Assembly: GCF_000725545.1 (NCBI RefSeq)
Contig: NZ_JNZP01000010.1
Coordinates: 186,001 to 250,000, forward strand
Reading direction: 5' to 3'
Length of the DNA stretch: 64,000 nt
Source of the DNA: Streptomyces exfoliatus
Lineage (GTDB): Bacteria > Actinomycetota > Actinomycetes > Streptomycetales > Streptomycetaceae
Notes under the pieces: model-generated
The model's input: the letters and a program-made list of their open reading frames with translations, nothing else
Databases searched by the model: none
What the model was told of the DNA's origin: nothing
Shown here: in pieces, positions 9,810 through 18,314 of the stretch
Layout: each line of letters opens with the position of its first letter
Numbering within the stretch: the first letter of the stretch is position 1
Translations under genes and position numbers: made by a program

Positions 9810-11567
9810 ATGGAGAAGAGCACGACGCCGCCCACCACCGTGGTCCTCACGACAACCGCGCCCGGCAGCGCCGCTCCCACGGCCACCGTTTCCGCGGCCG
9901 CCGTTCCCACCGCCGACGGCGCGGACAAGGGCCTCTGGGAGGAGCTCGTCACCTCGGCGTTGCTCGGTACGGACCGGCGTCCGCCCGCCGGGCCGGCCGG
10001 GACGGCGGCCGGGGACCTGCCCGGCGCCCTCCTCGACGCCGCCGCGCTGCACACCGTGCGGCGGAGGGCCGGGCTGCGCCCCGGGCCCGCCGCGACACCT
10101 CCGGACCCCGCGCCCGAGGATCCGCGCAGACCGCTGCCCCCGGCGGCCCGGCGGCGGCTCGACCAGTTGCTCGCCGGCCGCGCCGCGCCCTCGCCCGCCG
10201 GGCGGCGCGGGGCGGCCCCCGATCTCGCCGAACTGCTCCCGCAGTGGCTGGCCCTCGCCAACGAGCGCGGATACAAGGCCCCGGCCGCCGGTCTGCCCGC
10301 ACTCCTCGACGCGGCGCGGGCCCGTACCGATCTGCGGCCCCAGGCGCTCCGGCTCGCCGGACCGCGGGGCCTGTGGCTGGCCCGGCTCAACCCCGAGTGG
10401 AGGTTCGCCCTCCGCGGCGCGGGCGCGGGCGGCTCCCTCCCGGCTCCGGGCGACCGGGAGGCGGTGCGTGCCCTGTGGGACGAGGGCCTGTTCGCCGAGC
10501 GGGTGGCCCTGCTCGCCGCCGTACGGGCGGAGGACCCGGCGGCGGGTCTCGCCCTCCTCGCCTCCACCTGGTCCGCCGAGCGGGCCGAGGACCGGCTGAT
10601 GTTCGTCGACTCCCTGCGGTCGGGGCTCTCGGCGGCGGACGAGGAGTTCCTCGAGGCGGCCCTCGGCGACCGCAGCCGTAATGTCCGCGCGACCGCCGCC
10701 GAACTGCTGTCCGCCCTGCCGGCCTCGGCGTTCGCGGGCCGGATGGCGGCCCGCGCGATCACCTGCGTCGGACTCGACCGGACGGCGGAGTCGCCGACGA
10801 TCACCGTGGAGGCCCCGCACGAGTGCGACACGGCCATGCAGCGGGACGGCCTCGTGGCGTCGCCTCCGGCCGGGCGCGGCGAGCGGTCCTGGTGGCTGGG
10901 CCAGCTCGTCGAGGCCGCTCCGTTGTCGTGCTGGCCGCCCCGGTTCAGGGGGCGCGGCCCGGAGGAGATCGTGGCGCTTCCGGTCGCCGACGACTGGCGG
11001 GACGAACTGCACGCGGCCTGGTGCCGGGCGGCCGTACGGCAGCGGGACGCGGGCTGGTCGCGCGCGCTGCTCGGGTCCCCGGCGATCCCACCCGCGACGG
11101 GTCCCGGCACCGCGTCACTGGCCGAGCGGGCCCAGCTCCTGTCGACGCTCCCTCCGGGGGAACGGGCCGGCTGGGTCGCCTCGTTCATCGCGGCGCACGG
11201 CCTGTCGGAGGCGTTCCAGCTGCTCGGCGTCTGTGAGGTTCCCTGGGCGGAGCCGCTGGGCGGGGCGGTGATCGACGCCCTCGACATCGCGCGCGAGGCG
11301 GGCAGTTATCCCTGGAGCTTCAGTGGGGTGATGGGCCTCGCGGAGCGCTGCCTCGCCCCGGAGGCGGCGCGGCAGCTGGAGTCGCTGACGGCCAGACCGG
11401 ACGAGGCGGAGGACACCTCCCCCGGTGCGGGCGGCTACTGGTCCGAGGCCTTTCAGCGCCTGGTCTCCACGCTCCGCCTGCGCGCGGCGATGAGGGCCGA
11501 ACTCCTGGACGGGGAACCGCCACCGGACTCCGTCGGCGGGCACCTCTCCGCGCCGCCGGGCCCCTGA
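9810..11567 (+). CDS. DUF5691 family protein
   Basis: The 585-residue product has a Thr/Ala-rich leader, then WEELVTSALLGTDRR, the typical opening of DUF5691. Short helical units follow (for example DRSRNVRATAAELLSALP) that look like HEAT-type repeats. I start it at ATG 9810, where CGGAGGA lies 5-6 bp upstream. ATG 9768, which overlaps the SWIM stop, is the alternative and would add 14 residues. No enzyme motif is visible. A scaffold or recognition role in the MoxR module is inferred from the helical repeats and the gene context. Confidence 0.82.
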   Translation: MEKSTTPPTTVVLTTTAPGSAAPTATVSAAAVPTADGADKGLWEELVTSALLGTDRRPPAGPAGTAAGDLPGALLDAAALHTVRRRAGLRPGPAATPPDPAPEDPRRPLPPAARRRLDQLLAGRAAPSPAGRRGAAPDLAELLPQWLALANERGYKAPAAGLPALLDAARARTDLRPQALRLAGPRGLWLARLNPEWRFALRGAGAGGSLPAPGDREAVRALWDEGLFAERVALLAAVRAEDPAAGLALLASTWSAERAEDRLMFVDSLRSGLSAADEEFLEAALGDRSRNVRATAAELLSALPASAFAGRMAARAITCVGLDRTAESPTITVEAPHECDTAMQRDGLVASPPAGRGERSWWLGQLVEAAPLSCWPPRFRGRGPEEIVALPVADDWRDELHAAWCRAAVRQRDAGWSRALLGSPAIPPATGPGTASLAERAQLLSTLPPGERAGWVASFIAAHGLSEAFQLLGVCEVPWAEPLGGAVIDALDIAREAGSYPWSFSGVMGLAERCLAPEAARQLESLTARPDEAEDTSPGAGGYWSEAFQRLVSTLRLRAAMRAELLDGEPPPDSVGGHLSAPPGP

Positions 11568-11576
11568 CACGACGAA

Positions 11577-11605
11577 GGCCCTCCCGTGGATGCTCCGGGA
11601 GGGCC
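11577..11605. terminator. Terminator between DUF5691 and icmB
   Basis: A 10-bp stem (GGCCCTCCCG / CGGGAGGGCC) with a 9-nt loop lies 10 bp after the DUF5691 stop and about 100 bp from the icmB stop on the other strand. Confidence 0.7.
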
Positions 11606-11702
11606 CTGAGGCCGTGAGGCGCGCGAGCGCCGGAAGGCATGACGGCGCGGCCGCCGGGACGCGGCCGAACCGGGACGGGTTACGCGGCCGAACCGGAACG
11701 GG

Positions 11703-12110
11703 TCACGCGGCCACGCGGACGTTCGCGTTCACCCAGTCCACGATGGACGTCGTCGTGGCGCCCGGCGTGAAGATCTCCGCCACGCCCTTCTCCTTCAGCG
11801 GCGCGATGTCCGCGTCCGGGATGATGCCGCCGCCGAAGACCTTGATGTCCTCCGCGTCGCGGTCCTTGAGGAGTTCCAGGACCTTCACGAACAGCGTGTT
11901 GTGCGCCCCGGAGAGGATCGAGAGGCCGATCGCGTCGGCGTCCTCCTGGATCGCGGTGTCGACGATCTGCTCGGGCGTCTGGTGGAGCCCGGTGTAGATG
12001 ACCTCCATGCCGGCGTCGCGGAGTGCCCGCGCGATCACCTTGGCCCCGCGATCGTGGCCGTCGAGACCCGGCTTGGCGACGACCACGCGGATCGGACCGC
12101 TCACACCCAT
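11703..12110 (-). CDS. icmB: Cobalamin-binding small subunit of isobutyryl-CoA mutase type
   Basis: This 135-residue B12-binding domain starts [22 protein letters not shown], closely like the stand-alone IcmB subunit of Streptomyces. The DxHxxG motif gives His19 as the lower axial ligand of cobalt, and the GLSILSGAH and FGGGI segments complete the cofactor fold. I chose ATG 12110 because GGAGG lies 6 bp upstream; the longer open frame to 12176 lacks support. IcmB pairs with a separate large subunit to interconvert isobutyryl- and n-butyryl-CoA, and can serve related mutases. No large-subunit gene is in the window. Confidence 0.88.
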   Translation of the reverse strand: MGVSGPIRVVVAKPGLDGHDRGAKVIARALRDAGMEVIYTGLHQTPEQIVDTAIQEDADAIGLSILSGAHNTLFVKVLELLKDRDAEDIKVFGGGIIPDADIAPLKEKGVAEIFTPGATTTSIVDWVNANVRVAA

Positions 12111-12412
12111 CACTGCCTCCACATGCGACCCCCGCGCCTGATTGCCGGGGAGGTGAACGAACGTTATCTCCAGCATCTCGCACCTGGCCGTTTCGCGGAG
12201 GCGAGCGAGGGGGAAATCACACGTGGGACATGTTCGCTCCGCGCCGTTCCCCGCTTACGGGCCCTCCTGGGCCCACCAGCCGCAGGCGGGGCCCGGTCGC
12301 GAAGGGAGCCGCGACGAGGTCCGCCGCGCCTCCGTGCCGCCGTCCGTGCGACGCGGAGGCGCGGCGCACCGGCGTGCCGTCCGGCCCCGCGTGCCGTTTC
12401 GGGAGGCCGGCC
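12111..12412. other. Divergent promoter region of icmB and the lipase-like gene
   Basis: About 300 bp separate two divergent starts. A plausible binding-site motif is AACGAACGTT near 12158. I found no further gene, strong repeat or confident promoter hexamers. Confidence 0.4.
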
Positions 12413-13204
12413 ATGGAGCTCAGCAAGGTCACCGGTCTGATGAAGGCCACCGCGCTGGAGCTGGCGATCCTCACCGGACATCTCGTTCTGTACCCGTCCG
12501 GGATCGTCGCCGAGCGCCTCTCTCCCGCCGCTCCCGCGACCACGATCGCCCCCGGCCGGCGCCCGGTCATCCTCCTGCACGGCTTCGGGGACAACCGTTC
12601 GGTCTTCGTCCTGCTGCGCCGTTCCCTCGCCCGGCACGGCCGCGTCTGTGTCGAGTCGCTCAACTACTCGCCGCTCACCTGCGACCTGCGGACCGCCGCC
12701 GAGCTGCTCGGACGCCGCGTGGAGGAGATCCGTGCGCGGACGGGACACGCCGAGGTCGACATCGTCGGGCACAGCCTGGGCGGGCTCGTCGCCCGTTATT
12801 ACGTACAGCGTCTCGGCGGTGACAGCCGGGTACGAACCCTGGTCACGCTCGGCACCCCGCACTCCGGCACCACCGTGGCGCCGCTCGCCGACGCGCATCC
12901 GCTGGTACGGCAGATGCGCCCCGGATCGGCGGTGCTGAAGGAGCTCGCCGAGCCCTCGCCGGGCTGCCGGACCCGGTTCGTGAGCTTCTGGAGCGATCTC
13001 GACCAGGTGATGGTGCCGGTGGAGACGGCCCGCCTCGACCACCCCGACCTGCTCGCGCGGAACGTACGGGTCAGCGGGATCGGCCATCTGGCGCTGCCCG
13101 TGCACCCCACGGTGGCCGCCAAGGTCCTGGAGGCCCTCGACGCGGGCGGATCGGAGGCCCCGGGTGCCCGGGAGGAGGAGCCCGGAGCCAGCTCCGTCGC
13201 CTGA
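12413..13204 (+). CDS. Lipase/esterase-like alpha/beta hydrolase
   Basis: The 263-residue protein has the LLHGFGDNRS oxyanion-side motif and GHSLGG with nucleophile Ser121, followed by TLGTPHSGT as in triacylglycerol lipases and PGAP1-like esterases. A candidate acid is in SDLDQVM and the catalytic His is in GIGHLALPVHP. The N terminus is mildly hydrophobic (LELAILTGHLVLYP) and could anchor or export the protein, but there is no clear cleavage site. ATG 12413 has GGGAGG a few bases upstream. Substrate unknown. Confidence 0.85.
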   Translation: MELSKVTGLMKATALELAILTGHLVLYPSGIVAERLSPAAPATTIAPGRRPVILLHGFGDNRSVFVLLRRSLARHGRVCVESLNYSPLTCDLRTAAELLGRRVEEIRARTGHAEVDIVGHSLGGLVARYYVQRLGGDSRVRTLVTLGTPHSGTTVAPLADAHPLVRQMRPGSAVLKELAEPSPGCRTRFVSFWSDLDQVMVPVETARLDHPDLLARNVRVSGIGHLALPVHPTVAAKVLEALDAGGSEAPGAREEEPGASSVA

Positions 13205-13426
13205 CACTCCGGGACTGTTCTTCGAACGTTTCTCGAACACAAGGCCAAAGCTCTTCCCGTGAGCTGGCGAAACACGGTCGATTGCCCTTTTCCTACGGCT
13301 CCCGATCCCGCCGAAGATTGTCCGCCGCGCATACCGCCGGGTACAGTCGCGCCACTGCTTACCCCCGGGACACCCCTCGTCGGGCCGCCCCGGACTGGTC
13401 CTGCTGCCGAGGCGAGAGAGACGTTG

Positions 13427-15031
13427 GTGAACGACCAGCACCCCCACGCCGGGTATGTCGGAGACGGCGCCCACCCCACCGGCAGCTTCGACACCGACCC
13501 CCTGTTCGGCGCCTACGCCGACGGCCGGTCCGACCAGAGCGGCCAGTGGGATCTCAGCGGCTACGACACCACCGGCGCGTACGGCACGACGGGGCAGTTC
13601 GACACCACGCAGTACGACACGACGGGGCAGTACGGCACCCCCGGTCAGTACGACACGACCGGCCAGTGGGACACCACCGGGCAGTGGAACACCACCGACG
13701 CCTACGCCGCCACGAGCGCGTACGGAACGGCGACCGGCCAGTACGACGCGGCCCCGCAGTACGACGCCACCACCACGTACGACGCCGCTCCCTCCTACGA
13801 CGCCACCGGCTCGTACGACACCACCGGCCAGTGGGACGCCTCCGCCTGGACCGACACCCAGCACACCGGCCAGTACGAGACCGCCCACTCCGGCGCCTAC
13901 GCCGCCCAGGGCACGTACGGCCACGAGGCCTACGACACCACCGGCCAGTGGGCCGCCCCCGCCTTCGCGACCGACACCGGCGCCTACGACGCCACCGCGT
14001 GGAACCACGCCACCCCGGAAGCCGAGCCGGTCGTCCCCCACCAGTACACCCCGCAGGCCGAGCACACCGCGGAGTTCGCGCAGTACGAGGACGCCCACGG
14101 CGCCGAGGACCTCGCGGAGGCGGAATGCGACGGCACCGAGGCCGCGTACGACCTCTCCGACGACGACCGGGACCACGCCGACGCCGATGACCGCGACGAC
14201 GAGCCCGCCGTCGAACTCCGCACCGAGTCCCCCGTCGCAGGCCGTCCCGTGCGCCGCTCCTCCGGCGCCGGACGCGGTCGGCGCCGTACCCCCGCCAAGC
14301 GGTCCGCGCTGCTGACCGTCGCCGTCCCCTCCGCATGCGTCATGGGGGTCGCCGGCATCGCCGCCGCCTCCGTCGGCGGCCTCACCGGGACCGGCACCGA
14401 CGGCGGACAGAAGAAGGACGACACGACCTCCCTCGCCGCCGCCGACCCGGGCCGCGTCCAGCAGATCGCCGCGAACAACGCGCTCGACACCCAGCTCGCC
14501 GCGCTCAGCGCCGACGCCCGCGACTTCGGCGACCGCGCCAGCCGCACCCAGGAACGCATCGACCTCAAGGTCCGCCAGGCCGCCGAGAAGAAGAAGCGCG
14601 AGGAGGAGGCCGCCCGCAAGGAGGCGATGCGGCCGAAGTTCCTGCTGCCGGTCAAGCTCCACCAGCTCAGCGCCCGCTACGGCCAGTCCGGCGTCAACTG
14701 GATGTCCGTGCACACCGGCATCGACTTCCCCGTGCAGTACGGCACGCCCGTGATGGCCGCCACCGACGGCACCGTCCGCACCCAGTGGAACAGCGCCTAC
14801 GGCAACATGGCGATCGTGACCGCCCCCGACGGCACCGAGACCTGGTACTGCCATCTGAGCAGCACCAAGATCCGCTCGGGCTACGTCAAGGCCGGCGACG
14901 TCATCGCGTACTCCGGCAACTCCGGCAACTCCACCGGCCCCCACCTCCACTTCGAGGTCCGGCCCGGCGGCGGCTCCGCGATCGACCCGCTGGCCTGGCT
15001 CCGCAGCCACGGGCTCGACCCGACGAACTGA
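13427..15031 (+). CDS. Membrane-anchored M23 peptidase with Tyr/Trp-rich repeat region
   Basis: The 534-residue product starts at GTG 13427 (TTG at 13424 is possible). Residues about 30-200 are low-complexity repeats built on YDTTGQ or WDTTGQ. An acidic stretch and a basic stretch follow, then one membrane segment (about 293-318), a charged coiled coil (EKKKREEEAARKEAM) and a C-terminal M23 domain. The zinc and catalytic residues are His429 and Asp433 in HTGIDFP and His506/His508 in HLHFE. The active domain should cut peptidoglycan cross-bridges outside the cell, which puts the repeat region in the cytoplasm. It is followed by a strong terminator. Confidence 0.9.
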   Translation: MNDQHPHAGYVGDGAHPTGSFDTDPLFGAYADGRSDQSGQWDLSGYDTTGAYGTTGQFDTTQYDTTGQYGTPGQYDTTGQWDTTGQWNTTDAYAATSAYGTATGQYDAAPQYDATTTYDAAPSYDATGSYDTTGQWDASAWTDTQHTGQYETAHSGAYAAQGTYGHEAYDTTGQWAAPAFATDTGAYDATAWNHATPEAEPVVPHQYTPQAEHTAEFAQYEDAHGAEDLAEAECDGTEAAYDLSDDDRDHADADDRDDEPAVELRTESPVAGRPVRRSSGAGRGRRRTPAKRSALLTVAVPSACVMGVAGIAAASVGGLTGTGTDGGQKKDDTTSLAAADPGRVQQIAANNALDTQLAALSADARDFGDRASRTQERIDLKVRQAAEKKKREEEAARKEAMRPKFLLPVKLHQLSARYGQSGVNWMSVHTGIDFPVQYGTPVMAATDGTVRTQWNSAYGNMAIVTAPDGTETWYCHLSSTKIRSGYVKAGDVIAYSGNSGNSTGPHLHFEVRPGGGSAIDPLAWLRSHGLDPTN

Positions 15032-15047
15032 CCCGCCCCCCGTACGC

Positions 15048-15087
15048 ACGACAGAGGGCCCCGGCCGAAGCCGGGGCCCTCTGTCGT
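15048..15087. terminator. Bidirectional terminator between the M23 peptidase gene and pcrA
   Basis: A perfect 18-bp stem starting ACGACAGAGGG with a CGAA tetraloop lies between two convergent stop codons and can serve both genes. Confidence 0.88.
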
Positions 15088-15097
15088 ACCGCTGCGA

Positions 15098-17548
15098 CTA
15101 CAGCTTCTCGACCGGCGCGTACCGCAGCAGCAACCGCTTCGGCTTCTCGTCACCGAAGTCGATCGTCGCCTCGGCGTCGGCACCCATGCCCTTCATCGCC
15201 ATGACCGTGCCGAGCCCGAACTGGTCGTGCGTGACCCGGTCGCCGACCTGGAGCGAGATCACCGGCTTCTCCCCGGCGCGCCGGGTGGCGAAGCCCGAGG
15301 GGCCGGAACGCGAACGGGACGAGGAGAGCGAGGACGTGATCCCCGAGGTCGGCCCGGCGGGCTTCGCCATCGGACCGGTCCGCTTCCACTCCAGGTACGT
15401 GGTCGGGATCTCCTCCAGGAAACGCGAGGCCGGGTTGTACGACGGCTGGCCCCAGGCGCTGCGCATCGACGACCGCGTGAGGTAGAGCCGCTCACGGGCG
15501 CGCGTGATGCCGACGTACGCGAGGCGCCGCTCCTCCTCCAGCTCCTTCGCCTGGCCGAGGGCGCGCATGTGCGGGAAGACGCCGTCCTCCATGCCGGTGA
15601 GGAACACCACCGGGAACTCGAGGCCTTTCGCGGTGTGCAGCGTCATCAGGGTGATGACGCCCCGGCCCTCCTCGTCCTCGTCCGGGATCTGGTCCGAGTC
15701 GGCGACGAGAGCGACCTTCTCCAGGAACTCGGCGAGGGTCGCGGGCTCCTCGCCGCGTTCCTGCTCGAACTCGAGCGCCACGGCCGCGAGTTCCTGCAGG
15801 TTCTCGATGCGGGTCTCGTCCTGCGGGTCGGTCGACGCCTGGAGCTCGGCCAGATAGCCCGTGCGCTCCAGGACGGCCTCCAGGACGACGGCGGGTCCCG
15901 CGCCGGACTCGACGACCGTGCGCAGCTCGTCCATGAGCACGTTGAAGCGCTTGACGGCGTTCGCCGAGCGGGCGGCCATGCCGTACGCCTCGTCGACCCG
16001 CTTCAGGGCCTGCGGGAAGGTGATCTTCTCGCGGAGCGAGAGGGCGTCGATCATCGCCTCCGCCCGCTCGCCGATGCCCCGCTTGGGGACGTTGAGGATG
16101 CGGCGGAGCGGGACGTTGTCCTCGGGGTTGGCGAGGACGCGCAGGTAGGCGAGGACGTCCCTGACCTCCTTGCGCTCGTAGAAGCGCACACCGCCGACGA
16201 CCTTGTAGGGCAGTCCGACACGGATGAAGATCTCTTCGAACACACGGGACTGGGCGTTCGTCCGGTAGAAGACGGCGACGTCCCCGGCCTTGGCCTCGCC
16301 CGTGTCCGTGAGCCGGTCGATCTCGTCGGCGACGAACTGGGCCTCGTCGTGCTCGGTGTCGGCGACGTATCCGGTGATCTGCGCGCCCGCGCCCGCGTTC
16401 GTCCACAGGTTCTTGGGGCGGCGCGACTCGTTGCGCTCGATGACGGCGTTGGCCGCGGAGAGGATCGTCTGCGTGGAGCGGTAGTTCTGCTCCAGGAGGA
16501 TCGTGGTGGCGTCCGGGTAGTCCTCCTCGAACTGGAGGATGTTGCGAATCGTCGCGCCGCGGAAGGCGTAGATCGACTGGTCGGCGTCACCGACGACGCA
16601 CAGCTCCGCCGGGCCGAGGTCCTCGTATCCCGTGCCGACGAGCTCCCGCACCAGCGTGTACTGGGCGTGGTTGGTGTCCTGGTACTCGTCGACGAGGACG
16701 TGCCGGAACCGGCGGCGGTAGTGCTCGGCGACGTCGGGGAACGCCTGGAGCAGGTGCACCGTCGTCATGATGATGTCGTCGAAGTCCAGGGCGTTGGCCT
16801 CGCGCAGCCGCGCCTGGTACATCCGGTACGCCTCGGCGAGCGTCTTCTCGAAGCCGTCGACGGCCTGGTCGGCGAAGGTCTCCTCGTCGATCAGCTCGTT
16901 CTTGAGGTTCGAGATCTTGGCGCTGAACGACTTCGGCGGGAACTTCTTCGGGTCGAGGTCCAGGTCCCGGCAGACCAGGGACATCAGCCGCTTGGAGTCG
17001 GCGGCGTCGTAGATCGAGAAGGAGGAGGTGAAGCCCAGCTTCTTCGACTCACGGCGCAGGATGCGGACACAGGCACTGTGGAACGTCATGACCCACATGG
17101 CGTTGGCGCGCGGGCCGACGAGGTGCTCGACGCGCTCCTTCATCTCGCCCGCGGCCTTGTTGGTGAAGGTGATCGCCAGTATCTGGCCGGGGTGCACGTG
17201 TCGCGTGCCCAGGAGGTGGGCGATGCGGTGGGTGAGCACCCGGGTCTTGCCGGAGCCGGCACCGGCGACGATGAGCAGCGGGGTGCCGGTGTGGACGACG
17301 GCGGCGCGCTGCTGCTCGTTCAGCCCGTCCAGGAGCGCGGCGGGGTCCACGACGGGGCGGGGGGCGCCGTCCCGGTAGTGGGAGTCCCGGGCGGGCGGAG
17401 GCACGTCGAAGTGCTCCCCGAAGAGGTCGTGCGGGACCTCCTCCACGGCCGGGGAGCCGTGCTCGTGGTCCTCGGGGTGGGGCGGGGGCTCCTCCGAGGA
17501 GTGGTTCTGGAGGCCGGCCAGGAAGCTGTCGTCAAAGAGGCTGCTCAT
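15098..17548 (-). CDS. pcrA: ATP-dependent DNA helicase PcrA/UvrD
   Basis: This 816-residue superfamily 1 helicase has a full motif set: AGAGSGKT (Walker A, residues 95-102), ITFTNKAAGEM, DEYQDTN (Walker B), VGDADQSIYAFRGA, EQNYRST, LMTLHTAKGLEFP and YVGITRARERLYL. It unwinds DNA 3' to 5' in nucleotide excision and mismatch-linked repair and clears stalled forks. The first 70 residues are an acidic, His-rich extension typical of actinobacterial PcrA. The C-terminal region ends with the Tudor-like VGDRVTHDQFGLGTV segment that contacts RNA polymerase in this family. Confidence 0.96.
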   Translation of the reverse strand: MSSLFDDSFLAGLQNHSSEEPPPHPEDHEHGSPAVEEVPHDLFGEHFDVPPPARDSHYRDGAPRPVVDPAALLDGLNEQQRAAVVHTGTPLLIVAGAGSGKTRVLTHRIAHLLGTRHVHPGQILAITFTNKAAGEMKERVEHLVGPRANAMWVMTFHSACVRILRRESKKLGFTSSFSIYDAADSKRLMSLVCRDLDLDPKKFPPKSFSAKISNLKNELIDEETFADQAVDGFEKTLAEAYRMYQARLREANALDFDDIIMTTVHLLQAFPDVAEHYRRRFRHVLVDEYQDTNHAQYTLVRELVGTGYEDLGPAELCVVGDADQSIYAFRGATIRNILQFEEDYPDATTILLEQNYRSTQTILSAANAVIERNESRRPKNLWTNAGAGAQITGYVADTEHDEAQFVADEIDRLTDTGEAKAGDVAVFYRTNAQSRVFEEIFIRVGLPYKVVGGVRFYERKEVRDVLAYLRVLANPEDNVPLRRILNVPKRGIGERAEAMIDALSLREKITFPQALKRVDEAYGMAARSANAVKRFNVLMDELRTVVESGAGPAVVLEAVLERTGYLAELQASTDPQDETRIENLQELAAVALEFEQERGEEPATLAEFLEKVALVADSDQIPDEDEEGRGVITLMTLHTAKGLEFPVVFLTGMEDGVFPHMRALGQAKELEEERRLAYVGITRARERLYLTRSSMRSAWGQPSYNPASRFLEEIPTTYLEWKRTGPMAKPAGPTSGITSSLSSSRSRSGPSGFATRRAGEKPVISLQVGDRVTHDQFGLGTVMAMKGMGADAEATIDFGDEKPKRLLLRYAPVEKL

Positions 17549-17616
17549 CGCCTCACGAGTCTAGGACGCCCCACCGACATCCGGGCCCGCCTTCGGGACG
17601 GTCTCTGTGGAAGCGC

Positions 17617-17970
17617 TCACACCCAGAGGGTCGCGATGAAGATGTTCGCCGTGGTCAGGCCGCCGACGGCGGCGAAAAGGCCCTTGTCGACCTTCTCCTC
17701 GTCGCGCTTCACGTAGACCAGGCCGAGGATCACGACGAGGACGGCCAGCTTGATGCCGATCTTGAGGTTGTTCACGGTCTGGTCGTCCGCCTGGTTCAGG
17801 CCGACGAGCGCGACGCCGGTGACCAGCATGGTCAGCGCGCCGTGCAGCATCGCGGGGCTGAAGCGGGCCGTACCGGCTCCCATCGCCTTCATCTGGGTGA
17901 GGAATCCGCCCAGCAGGGAGGCGATACCGATGATGTGCAGGGCGACGAAGACATTGATGAGTACGTCCAT
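17617..17970 (-). CDS. Small four-helix membrane protein
   Basis: The 117-residue protein has four hydrophobic segments (from VLINVFVALH, MLHGALTMLV, IGIKLAVLVV and GGLTTANIFI) and a charged loop KRDEEKVDK. I start it at ATG 17970 (MDVLINVF); the open frame extends upstream without membrane-protein character. No clear ribosome binding site is seen, so the message may be leaderless. The family is widespread beside pcrA in Streptomyces, but I know of no function. Confidence 0.78.
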   Translation of the reverse strand: MDVLINVFVALHIIGIASLLGGFLTQMKAMGAGTARFSPAMLHGALTMLVTGVALVGLNQADDQTVNNLKIGIKLAVLVVILGLVYVKRDEEKVDKGLFAAVGGLTTANIFIATLWV

Positions 17971-18314
17971 GGGCCGGAGCCTAACCGGGCCCCTAGCACC
18001 GCCCTCGGGCCGGGTCCACCCGCTCCGTCGCTTCGGTCGGCCGACGGCCGCAAGGTTCCCCGGTCCGGCGCCCCGGGCGAAAGAGAACGGTCCTCGACCG
18101 TCAACTGTCACCAATAGCGGTCAACTCACCGTGCGGCCGTGACCCCAGGTTTAGCGTCCTGCACCAGGTGGCCGGCTCCCCACCACCGCCGGCGATCCGG
18201 CGGTTGTCGGTCGCCCCCGCCGAGGAACCCGGCGGCGGTCCGTCTCCCCTGTGCGGCCCGCCGTCGGCCCCCGGCGGGCCCGTTCCCCTCAGGCAGAGGA
18301 TGTGACCCGCCCTC
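17971..18314. other. Divergent intergenic region with structured leader for the NlpC/P60 gene
   Basis: The region contains an imperfect direct repeat, GTCAACTGTCACC followed by GTCAACTCACC, near 18101-18131. Two strong hairpins follow on the NlpC/P60 side: 18185-18204 (8-bp stem, CGAT loop) and 18255-18280 (9-bp stem GGCCCGCCG). I looked for the conserved core of the c-di-AMP (ydaO) riboswitch, which precedes many actinobacterial cell-wall hydrolase genes, and did not find it. Confidence 0.5.

Noticed and set aside
8349-11012. 887-residue minus-strand open frame opposite the SWIM and DUF5691 genes
   Set aside because: Low-complexity Arg/Gly/Ala composition and no ribosome binding site. The plus-strand genes have recognisable domains.
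12164-15049. 961-residue minus-strand open frame opposite the lipase and M23 genes
   Set aside because: Its Val/Gly-rich repeats mirror the Tyr/Thr repeats of the M23 gene.
18115-18314. c-di-AMP (ydaO) riboswitch upstream of the NlpC/P60 gene
   Set aside because: The conserved GGGGGAACCGG and CAGCTAACC-type core is absent; only generic hairpins are present.
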